Position numbers and translations under genes: made by a program. Under the pieces are notes generated by a model that ran no database searches, had not been told where the DNA came from, and worked only from the letters and a program-made list of their open reading frames with translations. From an uncultured Clostridia bacterium (lineage in GTDB: Bacteria; Bacillota; Clostridia; Oscillospirales; Acutalibacteraceae), in assembly GCA_947626485.1 (NCBI GenBank), contig CANQSG010000003.1, positions 1 through 32,215 of the forward strand: a stretch of 32,215 nt of DNA, read 5' to 3'. Shown here piece by piece: positions 5,958 through 14,784 of this stretch; the first letter of the stretch is position 1; each line of letters begins with the position of its first letter.

Positions 5958-8354
5958 ATGCGAATTTTCAAGCAAATCGAAATTTTCCTGTGCCTGTGCG
6001 GCGTGCTGTTCGGGAGTTTTTGCGCGCCTGCCGCGGCTGACGCGGCGGTGGGTGAAGTGACGATGAGCGTCGAGGCCTTTTCGATCGGCTGCGGCTACCT
6101 CGTCGAGCCGACGCGGCTGTCCTTCTACGCGGGCGAGACCGACGCTGACCTGCTGCTGCGGCTGCTGCGGCAAAACGGCCTTGCGGCCTTTTACGGCGGC
6201 ACGACGAAGGCGGGATTTTACCTCGCCTACCTCGCCGACGGCGACGCGTCCGCCGCCGACGCGCCGGATTATCGCAAGAGCGAGACCCCGCCGAATCCCC
6301 GCGCGCTCGGGCTGCGCCCCGCGATCCCCGCCCTGCTGACGCCGCACCTGAAACGGACGATGACCTATTTCGCGCCGGACGACGCGAAAAATTGGCCGGG
6401 ACTGCTCGGCGAGTTCGTCTTTACAAACGGGTCGGGCTGGATGTACTGCGTGAACAACGCCTTTCCGAACGTCGGCTTTGCCGACAAAAAGCCGGCGGAC
6501 GGCGAGGTCGTGCGGGTGCAGTTCACGCTGGCCTACGGCGCGGATATCGGCGGCGCGGCGGCGGTCGGGCAGCTGTCCGGCGGGTCGGTCGGGGCGTTTT
6601 ATGCCGTCGCCGACCGGGACGCCCTCACCCGCCAACTCTGCCGCGCCTACGCCCTGCCGCAGGCCGAGCGGGACGCCCTCGGGCAGCCGCTGCGCGAGGC
6701 GCTCGACGCCATGGCGGCGCTCGACGCGAAGCAGAGCCGGGTGGACGCGGCGGCAAACGCGCTTTCCCGCGCCCTGACGACCCCGGCGGGACAGACGACG
6801 GTTTCCAAACCATCCGCCGCGAGCGGGTCGACTGTCTCTGCGGTGACCGGGAGCACGACGTCCGGGACGCGCCCGGCGCAATCCTCGGCGACCGCCCCCG
6901 CCCCGACCGGGCAGGGCAAGACCGCGCCCGACGCGGCGACCTTCCGCGCCCTTGCGGAGGGGATCATCCGATGGAAAAAGGCGCAGCTCGGGCTGGCGGC
7001 CGACGAAAACCTGCTGTCCGGCGACTTTCTCGCGTCGGCGGGGTCGACGGCGGGGGACTGGTTCCCCTTCGCGCTCGGGCGGCTCTGCGTTTCGGACGAT
7101 TTTGCCGCCTATCGCGCCGCGCTGCGCGAACAGGTCGAGGCGCGCTACCGCCGCCCGGGCAAGCTCAGCGCGGCGAAGGCGACGGAATGGCACCGCATCG
7201 CCCTCGCGGTGCTGGCGACCGGCGGCGACCCGACGGCCTTCGGCGACGACGCGGACGGGCGACCCATCGACCTGATCGCCGACGGGGTCTATGACCGCGG
7301 CAAGACGACGCCGCTCGGCAGGCAGGGCATCAACGCCTACCTCTGGGGGCTGCTCGCCCTCGATGCCGCCGGCTGCCCCGTCCCGACCGACGCCGCCGAC
7401 ACGCGCGAGACAATGCTGTGCGAAATCCTGCGCCGCCAGCTGCCCGACGGCGGCTTCGCGCTGCAGGGCACGGTCGCCGACGTCGACCTGACCGCCATGG
7501 CGGTGCAGGCGCTCGCGCCCTATTACAAAGAAAACAACGCCGAGCTGACCCGCGCCGAGGCGCAGGCGGGGCGGACGGTGCGGCAGTGCGTCGACGCCGC
7601 CCTCGCCTGCCTGTCCAAATTGCAGGAGGCCGACGGCGATTTTGTCAGCTGGGGCAGGCGCAACGCCGAGAGCACCGCGCAGGTGATCATCGCGCTGTGC
7701 TGCCTTAGCGTCGACCCGCTGACCGACCCGCGCTTTGTGACGCCGACCGGCAAGACGCTGCTCGACGGGCTGCTGCGCTACCGGCAGGCCGACGGCGGCT
7801 TTGCCCACGCCTATAGTTTCGACCCCGAAAACCCCGACGCGGCGCCCGGGCAGTCGAACAGCATGGCGTCGGAGCAGGCGCTTTGCGCCCTCGCGGCGCT
7901 CTGGCGGCGGGCGCAGGGGCTTTCTTCGCTCTACGATTTCCGCGGGGCGGAAAAAACTTCTGATACGGCAATCGGCTCCGAAGCCGACCGCGCGGCAGCC
8001 GCCGCCCGACAGGCCGCGATCGACGCCCTGAACGCCGACCTGCTCGCGCTGCCGCCGCTCGAGAAACTCTCCTTGCGCGACCGCCCGCGGGTGCGCGCCC
8101 TGCTCGCCCGCTACCGGGCGCTGGACGAAGCCGACCGCGCGCAGATCGAAAACGCGCAAATCCTCGAACAGGCGGCGGCAAAGCTCGACGGCAGCCTGCG
8201 GGCGCTCCTCGTCGGAATTTTTGCCTGCCTCGCCGCCGTCGGGCTCGGCGTTTTTCTCATCTTCGACCTGCGCCGAAGACGCCGGGCGCGGGCATTGCGA
8301 GACGCCGACGCGTTTTCGCCCGACGACCCGGACGAGGGGGCGCATACGGAATGA
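5958..8354 (+). CDS. Membrane-anchored DUF4430 plus α/α-barrel protein (transcobalamin/intrinsic-factor-like)
   Basis: 798 residues; ATG 5958 is chosen because AAAGGAGG lies 10 bases upstream and a signal peptide (about 1-29) follows directly. An earlier in-frame ATG at 5877 lies inside the preceding gene. Domains: DUF4430 about 35-200 with the hallmark GSGWMYCVNNAFPNVG from 158 and DGEVVRVQF; Ser/Thr/Pro-rich linker about 270-335; α/α-barrel about 335-660 (KATEWHR at 407, QGIN from 456, DLTAMAVQALAPYY near 510); helical stalk; a transmembrane segment about 748-770 with Arg-rich cytoplasmic tail. DUF4430 is the C-terminal domain type of vertebrate transcobalamin and intrinsic factor, where the barrel and this β-domain clamp cobalamin between them. 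Here the same two modules are in reverse order in one chain. The barrel is a paralogue of the upstream gene. Corrinoid binding is a strong inference from fold plus riboswitch. Confidence 0.85.
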   Translation: MRIFKQIEIFLCLCGVLFGSFCAPAAADAAVGEVTMSVEAFSIGCGYLVEPTRLSFYAGETDADLLLRLLRQNGLAAFYGGTTKAGFYLAYLADGDASAADAPDYRKSETPPNPRALGLRPAIPALLTPHLKRTMTYFAPDDAKNWPGLLGEFVFTNGSGWMYCVNNAFPNVGFADKKPADGEVVRVQFTLAYGADIGGAAAVGQLSGGSVGAFYAVADRDALTRQLCRAYALPQAERDALGQPLREALDAMAALDAKQSRVDAAANALSRALTTPAGQTTVSKPSAASGSTVSAVTGSTTSGTRPAQSSATAPAPTGQGKTAPDAATFRALAEGIIRWKKAQLGLAADENLLSGDFLASAGSTAGDWFPFALGRLCVSDDFAAYRAALREQVEARYRRPGKLSAAKATEWHRIALAVLATGGDPTAFGDDADGRPIDLIADGVYDRGKTTPLGRQGINAYLWGLLALDAAGCPVPTDAADTRETMLCEILRRQLPDGGFALQGTVADVDLTAMAVQALAPYYKENNAELTRAEAQAGRTVRQCVDAALACLSKLQEADGDFVSWGRRNAESTAQVIIALCCLSVDPLTDPRFVTPTGKTLLDGLLRYRQADGGFAHAYSFDPENPDAAPGQSNSMASEQALCALAALWRRAQGLSSLYDFRGAEKTSDTAIGSEADRAAAAARQAAIDALNADLLALPPLEKLSLRDRPRVRALLARYRALDEADRAQIENAQILEQAAAKLDGSLRALLVGIFACLAAVGLGVFLIFDLRRRRRARALRDADAFSPDDPDEGAHTE

Positions 8355-8905
8355 AAAAGGACATTCTGGCGCTTTTTGCCGTGTTCCTGCTGCTCGCCGT
8401 GCTCGTCAACGGGACGCGCATTCAGTCGGTCGAGGAATACTATCTGCTGCACCTCGACGATATCACGCCCGAAAGCGAGACCGTGACGTTGAGCATCCGC
8501 TGCGACACGGCGCTCGCCGCCCGCGACGACCTCGACCCCGCGCTGCGTGATGCCGACGTCCTGCCCGCCGACGGCGTGATCCTGCCGCCGACGCAGTACG
8601 TCCTGCGCGCGGGGGATTCGGTCTTCGATATCCTGCGCCGGGCGGTGCGCAGCCGGCGGATTCAGATGGAGTATCAGGGCGCCGACCGCAGCGCCTTCGG
8701 CAGCGTTTACGTGCAGGGGATCGGGTATCTCTACGAATTCTCCTGCGGGCCGCTGTCGGGCTGGATGTACCGCGTGGACGGCGTCTTTCCGCAGTACGGC
8801 TGTTCGAATTATCTGCTGCACGACGGCCAGACCGTCGAATGGCTCTACACCTGCGACCTCGGCCGCGACGTGGGCTGCGCCTGGAAGGTGGGGAAATTGA
8901 ATTGA
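8351..8905 (+). CDS. Stand-alone membrane-anchored DUF4430 domain protein
   Basis: 184 residues. The start overlaps the preceding stop as ATGA, indicating translational coupling. An N-terminal hydrophobic segment (about 5-20, LALFAVFLLLAVLV) acts as signal or anchor, and the rest is one DUF4430 domain with the family core GPLSGWMYRVDG at 133-144 and a late DGQTVEWLYT strand. In vertebrate B12 carriers this domain covers one face of the cobalamin ring. Lacking its own barrel, it could pair with the barrel-only protein encoded at 2939-5920, or serve as a handover subunit next to the ECF transporter encoded immediately downstream. No lipobox cysteine is seen. The family call is good; the partner is inferred. 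Confidence 0.82.
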   Translation: MKKDILALFAVFLLLAVLVNGTRIQSVEEYYLLHLDDITPESETVTLSIRCDTALAARDDLDPALRDADVLPADGVILPPTQYVLRAGDSVFDILRRAVRSRRIQMEYQGADRSAFGSVYVQGIGYLYEFSCGPLSGWMYRVDGVFPQYGCSNYLLHDGQTVEWLYTCDLGRDVGCAWKVGKLN

Positions 8906-9783
8906 ATGCCTTTGCCGCCTATCACCCGACGGTGCTGCTGACCTATTTTCTGTCGGTGCTCGTCGTCTCGATGTTCGCCCTGCACCCGGTGCTGCAAGCC
9001 GCGGCGCTGCTCGGCGGGCTGGTCTTCTGCGCGCTGCTGCAAAGCCGCCGCCGCACCGCCGCCGACCTCGCCTTTTACCTCCCGCTTTTCCTGCTCATCG
9101 CGGTGACGAACCCCCTCTTTTCCCACAACGGCGTAACGCCCCTCTTTTTCCTCAACGGCAACCCCGTCACCCTCGAAGCGTTGCTGTACGGCGTGCAGAT
9201 CGCTTTAATGCTCGTCGGGGTGCTGTTCTGGTGCAAATGCTACAGTAAGGTCATGACGACCGACAAATTCCTCTATTTGTTCGGTAGAGTCATCCCGAAG
9301 CTCGCCCTCGTGCTCTCGATGGCGCTGCGCTTTCTGCCGCTCTTCCTCCGCCGGGCGCGGGAGGTGCGGCGGGCGCAGAAGACGCTCGGGCTGCTCGCCG
9401 CGAAAAGCCGGGTCGACCGCATTCGGGGCGAAATGCGGGTCTTCCTCGCCGTGATCTCCTGGTCGCTCGAGCACGCGATGGCGCTCTCGTCCGCGATGAA
9501 GGCGCGGGGTTACGGGCTCAAAGGAAGAACACAGTTCTCGCTGTTTCGGTTCACGCCGGGCGACGGGGTGCTGCTCGGCGTCAGCCTCGCCCTGTTTGGG
9601 CTGACGCTGGCCGGCATGGCGACGGGCGCGACCCGCTTCGCGTATTATCCGCGGTTGACCGCCCCGCCCGCGTCGCCGCTCGGGCTGCTCGCGCTGTGCG
9701 CCTTCGCCGTGCTCTGCGCGCTGCCCGCGATTTTGGAAGGGAAGGAGTGGCTGACATGGAGCTTTTGCAAATCGAAAATCTGA
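8902..9783 (+). CDS. ecfT: ECF transporter transmembrane T component (EcfT)
   Basis: 293 residues from a TTG start at 8902, which overlaps the previous stop as TTGA and has GGTGGGG 8 bases upstream; no better start fits. Several hydrophobic segments are followed by the cytoplasmic coupling region characteristic of EcfT: RRAREVRRAQKTLG and the Ala-Arg-Gly motif in AMKARGYG, which dock into the grooves of the ATPases. Two more membrane helices follow. EcfT couples ATP hydrolysis to tipping of the substrate-binding S protein. It sits between the DUF4430 gene and the ATPase gene, which it overlaps by 28 bases. Confidence 0.9.
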   Translation: MNAFAAYHPTVLLTYFLSVLVVSMFALHPVLQAAALLGGLVFCALLQSRRRTAADLAFYLPLFLLIAVTNPLFSHNGVTPLFFLNGNPVTLEALLYGVQIALMLVGVLFWCKCYSKVMTTDKFLYLFGRVIPKLALVLSMALRFLPLFLRRAREVRRAQKTLGLLAAKSRVDRIRGEMRVFLAVISWSLEHAMALSSAMKARGYGLKGRTQFSLFRFTPGDGVLLGVSLALFGLTLAGMATGATRFAYYPRLTAPPASPLGLLALCAFAVLCALPAILEGKEWLTWSFCKSKI

Positions 9784-11441
9784 CCTTTCGCTATCCCGGC
9801 GCCGAGGCCGACGCGCTGCGGGGGATCACGCTGACCGTGCGGCAGGGGGAATTTCTCGTGCTGTGCGGCGAATCGGGCTGCGGCAAGACGACGCTGCTGC
9901 GGCTGCTCAAGCGCGAGCTCGCCCCGGCGGGCAAGCGCGGGGGCGAAATTCGATATCGCGGCCGGTCGCTCGAAGCCCTCGACGCGCGCACCTCGGCGGC
10001 ACAGATCGGCTTTGTCCTGCAAAATCCGGACGAGCAGATCGTGACCGACAAGGTCTGGCACGAGCTGGCGTTCGGGCTCGAAAACCTCGGGCTGCCGACC
10101 GGCGTCATTCGGCGGCGGGTCGGGGAGATGGCGAGTTATTTCGGCATTCAGGACTGGTTCCGGCGGGAGACGGACGCCCTTTCGGGCGGGCAGAAGCAGC
10201 TGCTCAACCTCGCGTCGGTGCTCGTCATGCAGCCGAAGCTGTTGCTGCTCGACGAGCCGACCGCCCAGCTCGACCCCATCGCCGCCTCGGAATTTTTGCA
10301 GACCCTCTATAAGCTCAACCGGGAGCTGGGGCTGACGATTTTGCTCGTCGAGCACCGGCTCGAGGAGGCCTTCCCCCTCGCCGACCGGGCGGTGCTGCTG
10401 GAAGCGGGCAGGGTGCTCGATTGCGACGCGCCGCGTCGGCTCGGGCGGGCGCTGCAAACGCGGGAGCATACCCACCCGATGTGCTGCGCGCTGCCGAGCG
10501 CCATGCGCATCGCCCACGCGCTCGGCGCCGTCGAGCAAAGCCCGCTGACGGTGCGCGAGGGGCGGGATTTTCTCGAAGCTCGCTTTGCCGCGTCGGCGCA
10601 GGCACAGCCGCAAACGCAGCCGGAAATCCCGCCCGAACCGGACGACGCCGCCCCGGCGATCGAGCTGAAAAACGTCTGGTTCCGGTATGAAAAGGAGCTG
10701 CCCGACGTGCTGCGCGGCGTGACGATGGCGGTGCGGCGGGGGGAATTTTACTGCATCCTCGGCGCGAACGGCACCGGCAAAACGACGGCGTTGCAGGTCG
10801 TCGCCGGGCTGCGCCGCCCCTATCGCGGCGCGGTGCGCATCGACGGCAAACCGCTGAAAGCCTACGGCGGCGGCGCGCTCTACCGCGGCAAGCTCGCCCT
10901 GCTGCCCCAAAATCCGCAGACCCTCTTTTTGCAGGACACGGTGCGCGCCGACCTCGACGAGCTGCTCGCCTTGCGCGGGGTCGAAAAAGAAGCGCGCGAA
11001 GCGCAAGTTAAAGCGGTCGCCGCGCGGGTGGGTGTCGAACCGCTGCTCGACCGGCACCCGTTCGATTTAAGCGGCGGGGAGCTGCAGAAATGCGCCCTCG
11101 CAAAGCTCCTGCTGAGCGCGCCGGAAATCCTGCTGCTCGACGAGCCGACCAAGGGGCTCGACGCCTTTGCAAAGCAAAAATTGACCGCCCTGCTGCGGGG
11201 GCTGTGCGACGACGGCGTGACGCTGCTCGCCGTGACCCACGACGTCGAATTCGCCGCCGAAAACGCCGACCGCTGCGGCCTCTTTTTCGACGGGGAACTG
11301 CTCTCCGATGACCGTCCGCAGGCCTTTTTTGCGCAGAACCATTTTTACACGACCGCCGCCAACCGCATGGCGCGGGGGCTCTGGCCGGACGCCGTCACCT
11401 GCGCGCAGGTCGTCGCCCGCTGTCGGGAGGCAAAGCCGTGA
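9756..11441 (+). CDS. ecfA: ECF transporter ATPase, two ABC domains fused (EcfA-A')
   Basis: 561 residues; ATG 9756 has GGAAGGGAAGGAG just upstream. Two complete ABC ATPase domains lie in one chain. Domain 1 has Walker A GESGCGKT at 38-45, signature LSGGQKQ and Walker B LLLLDEPTAQLD. Domain 2 has Walker A GANGTGKT at 336-343, signature LSGGELQK, Walker B ILLLDEPTKGLD and switch histidine (AVTHD). Most ECF modules use two separate ATPase genes (ecfA1, ecfA2); the fusion supplies the heterodimer as one protein. It overlaps the T gene before it and the S gene after it (GTGA), so T, A-A' and S form a dedicated transporter. Confidence 0.92.
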   Translation: MELLQIENLTFRYPGAEADALRGITLTVRQGEFLVLCGESGCGKTTLLRLLKRELAPAGKRGGEIRYRGRSLEALDARTSAAQIGFVLQNPDEQIVTDKVWHELAFGLENLGLPTGVIRRRVGEMASYFGIQDWFRRETDALSGGQKQLLNLASVLVMQPKLLLLDEPTAQLDPIAASEFLQTLYKLNRELGLTILLVEHRLEEAFPLADRAVLLEAGRVLDCDAPRRLGRALQTREHTHPMCCALPSAMRIAHALGAVEQSPLTVREGRDFLEARFAASAQAQPQTQPEIPPEPDDAAPAIELKNVWFRYEKELPDVLRGVTMAVRRGEFYCILGANGTGKTTALQVVAGLRRPYRGAVRIDGKPLKAYGGGALYRGKLALLPQNPQTLFLQDTVRADLDELLALRGVEKEAREAQVKAVAARVGVEPLLDRHPFDLSGGELQKCALAKLLLSAPEILLLDEPTKGLDAFAKQKLTALLRGLCDDGVTLLAVTHDVEFAAENADRCGLFFDGELLSDDRPQAFFAQNHFYTTAANRMARGLWPDAVTCAQVVARCREAKP

Positions 11442-12112
11442 AACGCGTGATGCTGCGCTGCATTTTCTGCGCGGCGCTGCCCGCCGTCGTCGTGGGCGGC
11501 GCCCTGCTGTTTCGCGAACGGCATTACGCCTTTGTCTCGCTCGCCGTCGCGCTGCTCGCCCTTTTCGCCTTTTTCCTGCGGTTCGAACGCGCCGCGCTCG
11601 ACGTCCGCCGCCTTGTGCTCCTCGCGGCGCTGACGGCGTTGAGCGTGACCGGCCGCATGCTCTTCGCGCCGCTGCCCGGGTTTAAGCCCGTGACCGCGAT
11701 GGTCGTGATCACCGGCGTGGCCTTCGGCGGCGAGGCGGGCTTTCTGACGGGCGCGTTTTCGGCGCTGCTCTCGAATTTTTATTTCGGGCAGGGCCCCTGG
11801 ACGCCCTTTCAGATGCTCTGCTGGGGGCTCATCGGCCTCGCCGCCGGACGATTTTCGGGGATTTTGCGCCGTTCGCCGCCGGCGCTCGCCGTCTGCGCGG
11901 TGCTCTCGGGCGTCGCCTATTCCTGCGGCATGGACGTCTGGACGGTGCTCTGGGCGGATGGCGGCTTCTCTTTGTCCCGCTATTTCGCCGCGCTCGCTTC
12001 CTCACTGCCCTTTACGGCGGTCTACGCCCTTTCGAACCTGCTCTTTTTGCTGCTCTTCGCCCGCCCGATCTGGCGGATTTTGGATCGTTTTCGGCAGAAA
12101 TACGCCCTGTGA
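11438..12112 (+). CDS. ECF transporter S component, probable cobalamin-specific (CbrT-like)
   Basis: 224 residues from a GTG start that overlaps the ATPase stop as GTGA. About six hydrophobic segments form the compact S-component fold. A family-like block reads VITGVAFGGEAGFLTG and then GQGPWTPFQMLCWGLIG, of the kind found in S proteins of predicted cobalamin ECF systems (CbrT type). S components define the substrate, and here the cobalamin riboswitch controlling the operon argues for a corrinoid. The sequence alone does not exclude another vitamin. It is the last gene of the operon; no clear intrinsic terminator follows before the next promoter at 12135. Confidence 0.8.
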   Translation: MKRVMLRCIFCAALPAVVVGGALLFRERHYAFVSLAVALLALFAFFLRFERAALDVRRLVLLAALTALSVTGRMLFAPLPGFKPVTAMVVITGVAFGGEAGFLTGAFSALLSNFYFGQGPWTPFQMLCWGLIGLAAGRFSGILRRSPPALAVCAVLSGVAYSCGMDVWTVLWADGGFSLSRYFAALASSLPFTAVYALSNLLFLLLFARPIWRILDRFRQKYAL

Positions 12113-12134
12113 CCCGCCGCGCGGAAAATAACAG

Positions 12135-12163
12135 TTGCGAAATCGGGATAAACTTGGTAAAAT
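12135..12163 (+). promoter_or_regulatory. Promoter of the cyclophilin gene
   Basis: TTGCGA at 12135-12140, 17-base spacer, TAAAAT at 12158-12163, with TGG just before the -10. A clear RBS (AAAAAGGAG) follows before ATG 12209. Confidence 0.65.
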
Positions 12164-12208
12164 AAGAGCAAACGCTGTAGCAGCGCGAAACAAAAAGGAG
12201 TTGGTCGC

Positions 12209-12808
<600 letters not shown>

Positions 12809-12836
12809 CGCGCCGCAGAAAGGAACGGGAATTGCG

Positions 12837-13715
12837 ATGAAGGGAATCATTCTCGCCGGGGGCTCCGGCACGCGGCTCTATCCGCTGACGATGGTCACGT
12901 CGAAGCAGCTGCTTCCGGTTTACGACAAACCGATGATCTATTATCCGCTTTCCACCTTGATGCTCGCCGGAATTCAGGACATTCTCCTGATTTCGACGCC
13001 GCAGGATCTGCCCAATTTCAAGCGGCTGCTCGGGGACGGCTCGAGCTACGGCATCCGCCTGTCCTACGCCGAACAGCCCTCGCCCGACGGCCTCGCGCAG
13101 GCCTTTCTGATCGGCGAGGATTTCATCGCGGGGGACAGCTGCGCGATGGTGCTCGGCGACAATATCTTTTACGGCAACGGCCTCGGCAAGCAGCTGCGCC
13201 GCGCCGCCGCCAACGAGACCGGCGCGACGGTCTTCGGCTATTACGTCGACGACCCCGAGCGGTTCGGCATCGTCGAATTTGACGCGAACGGTCGCGCCGT
13301 TTCGATCGAGGAAAAGCCGCAGCACCCGAAGTCCAATTACTGCGTCACCGGCCTGTATTTTTACGATAACCGGGTCTGCGACCTCGTCAAGCAGGTGCGC
13401 CCCTCGGCGCGCGGCGAGCTCGAGATCACCGACTTAAACCGCCTCTACCTCGAGGACGGCAGCCTGAACGTCATCACCCTCGGCCGCGGCTTTGCCTGGC
13501 TCGACACCGGCACGATGGAGGCGCTCGCCGAGGCGACCGAGTTCGTCCGGGTCATCGAGGGGCGGCAGGGCGTGCAGATCTCCGCCGTCGAGGAGATCGC
13601 CTTTATCAACGGCTGGATCTCGCGCGAAAAGCTGCTGGAATCGGCGGAAAAATACGGCAAATCCCCCTACGGCGCCCACCTGAAAAAGGTCGCGGAGGGG
13701 AAGCTGATTTATTAA
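12837..13715 (+). CDS. rfbA: Glucose-1-phosphate thymidylyltransferase
   Basis: 292 residues, the normal RfbA/RmlA length; ATG 12837 with AGAAAGGAA upstream. The N-terminal nucleotide-binding motif [13 protein letters not shown] is followed by [35 protein letters not shown] and [20 protein letters not shown], all diagnostic for the enzyme that joins dTTP and glucose-1-phosphate to dTDP-glucose, the first step toward dTDP-rhamnose and related sugars. RfbB, C and D are not in the window. Two glycosyltransferases follow on the same strand, pointing to surface polysaccharide assembly. Confidence 0.95.
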   Translation: MKGIILAGGSGTRLYPLTMVTSKQLLPVYDKPMIYYPLSTLMLAGIQDILLISTPQDLPNFKRLLGDGSSYGIRLSYAEQPSPDGLAQAFLIGEDFIAGDSCAMVLGDNIFYGNGLGKQLRRAAANETGATVFGYYVDDPERFGIVEFDANGRAVSIEEKPQHPKSNYCVTGLYFYDNRVCDLVKQVRPSARGELEITDLNRLYLEDGSLNVITLGRGFAWLDTGTMEALAEATEFVRVIEGRQGVQISAVEEIAFINGWISREKLLESAEKYGKSPYGAHLKKVAEGKLIY

Positions 13716-13755
13716 AACCCGGCGCGCGGCGCGCGGGAACGACCGGAGGATTGCC

Positions 13756-14784
13756 ATGCGAGCGCTCAGCGTGATTGTCCCGGTGTATCAGGCGGAAGCG
13801 TACCTCGAAGCCTGCGTCCGCTCCGTGCTGACGCAGGATTTTTCCGATTTTGAACTCTTCCTCATCGACGACGGCTCGACCGACGGCAGCGGCGCGATTT
13901 GCGACAAATTCGCTGCGGAAGACGCGCGCGTGCGGGTGATCCACGGCGAAAACGTCGGCATGTCGGCGGCGCGCAACCGGGGCCTTAAACTTGCAAGCGG
14001 GGAATATCTCGCCTTTCTCGACGCCGACGACTGGCTCGAACCCGGCGCCTTTTCCTATCAGCTGCGTCGGGCGCGCGAGACCGATGCCGACCTCGTGCTC
14101 TGCGGGTATTATCTCGACGCGCCGGGCGCCGGATTGCGGCGGATTTCGACGGCCGACGGGCTGCTGCTGCCGCAGGATTACGGTGCGCACCTTGCGGAAT
14201 TAAAGTCCAAAAACCTGATCGACCCGTCCTGGAACAAGCTTTACCGCGCCGCCTTTCTGCGCGACGCCGGGCTGCAAATGCCGGTCGGCGAGCCCTTCGA
14301 GGACACGGAATTCAACCTGCGCGCGCTGCTGGCGGAGCCGAAAATCGCCCTCTGCGACGCCGCGTTTTACCACTATATGCAGCGCCAGAACGGCAACATC
14401 ACCCGCCGCTTCCTGCCCGAAAAGCGCGCGGTGCTGCTGCGCCGCGCCGACCTGCTCGACGCCTGCGCCGAGCGGTTTCCGGCGCCGGGGCTTGCGGAAT
14501 ATTGCGCCTTCTACCGCGTCAAATCGACCTTTTCCGCGCTGGCGGACGATTTCCTGCCGGCGGCGAATCTCACCGGCAAGGCGCGGCTTGCCCGCATTCG
14601 CGAGGCGCTCGCCGATGAGAGCGTGCGGCGGGCGGCGAAGATCGCGCGGGGAAAAGCGCTGCAGGACAAATGGACCGTCTGCGTGGCGCGCAGCGGCAGC
14701 GCGCGGCTGACGGCTGCCTATTGCCGCTGCGTGTATCTTTTGAAATACAAGCTGAAAAATCTGTTTTTCCGGGTGAAGAAATGA
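13756..14784 (+). CDS. Glycosyltransferase family 2
   Basis: 342 residues; ATG 13756 after CCGGAGG. GT-A fold with the nucleotide-binding start LSVIVPVYQAEAYLEACVRSVLTQ, IDDGSTDGSG, GMSAARNRGL and the metal-binding DxD segment FLDADDW. A later EDTEFN stretch fits the acceptor region. No transmembrane helix is obvious, but the C-terminal basic tail (KYKLKNLFFRVKK) could touch the membrane. It transfers a sugar from a nucleotide donor to a surface glycan; donor and acceptor are unknown. It lies 40 bases after rfbA and overlaps the next gene as ATGA. Confidence 0.9.
   Translation: MRALSVIVPVYQAEAYLEACVRSVLTQDFSDFELFLIDDGSTDGSGAICDKFAAEDARVRVIHGENVGMSAARNRGLKLASGEYLAFLDADDWLEPGAFSYQLRRARETDADLVLCGYYLDAPGAGLRRISTADGLLLPQDYGAHLAELKSKNLIDPSWNKLYRAAFLRDAGLQMPVGEPFEDTEFNLRALLAEPKIALCDAAFYHYMQRQNGNITRRFLPEKRAVLLRRADLLDACAERFPAPGLAEYCAFYRVKSTFSALADDFLPAANLTGKARLARIREALADESVRRAAKIARGKALQDKWTVCVARSGSARLTAAYCRCVYLLKYKLKNLFFRVKK

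Noticed and set aside
5409-8345. Open frame of 978 codons antisense to the two large exported protein genes
   Set aside because: Arg/Gly/Ala-rich composition with no recognisable domain, and exact shadowing of well-supported genes; GC-rich third positions create long antisense frames throughout.
2939-8354. Terpene (squalene/hopene) cyclase or protein prenyltransferase function for the barrels
   Set aside because: The cyclase DxDD acid motif is absent (DxDLTAM instead), no zinc-ligand set is visible, and the proteins carry signal peptides and sit in a B12-controlled operon.
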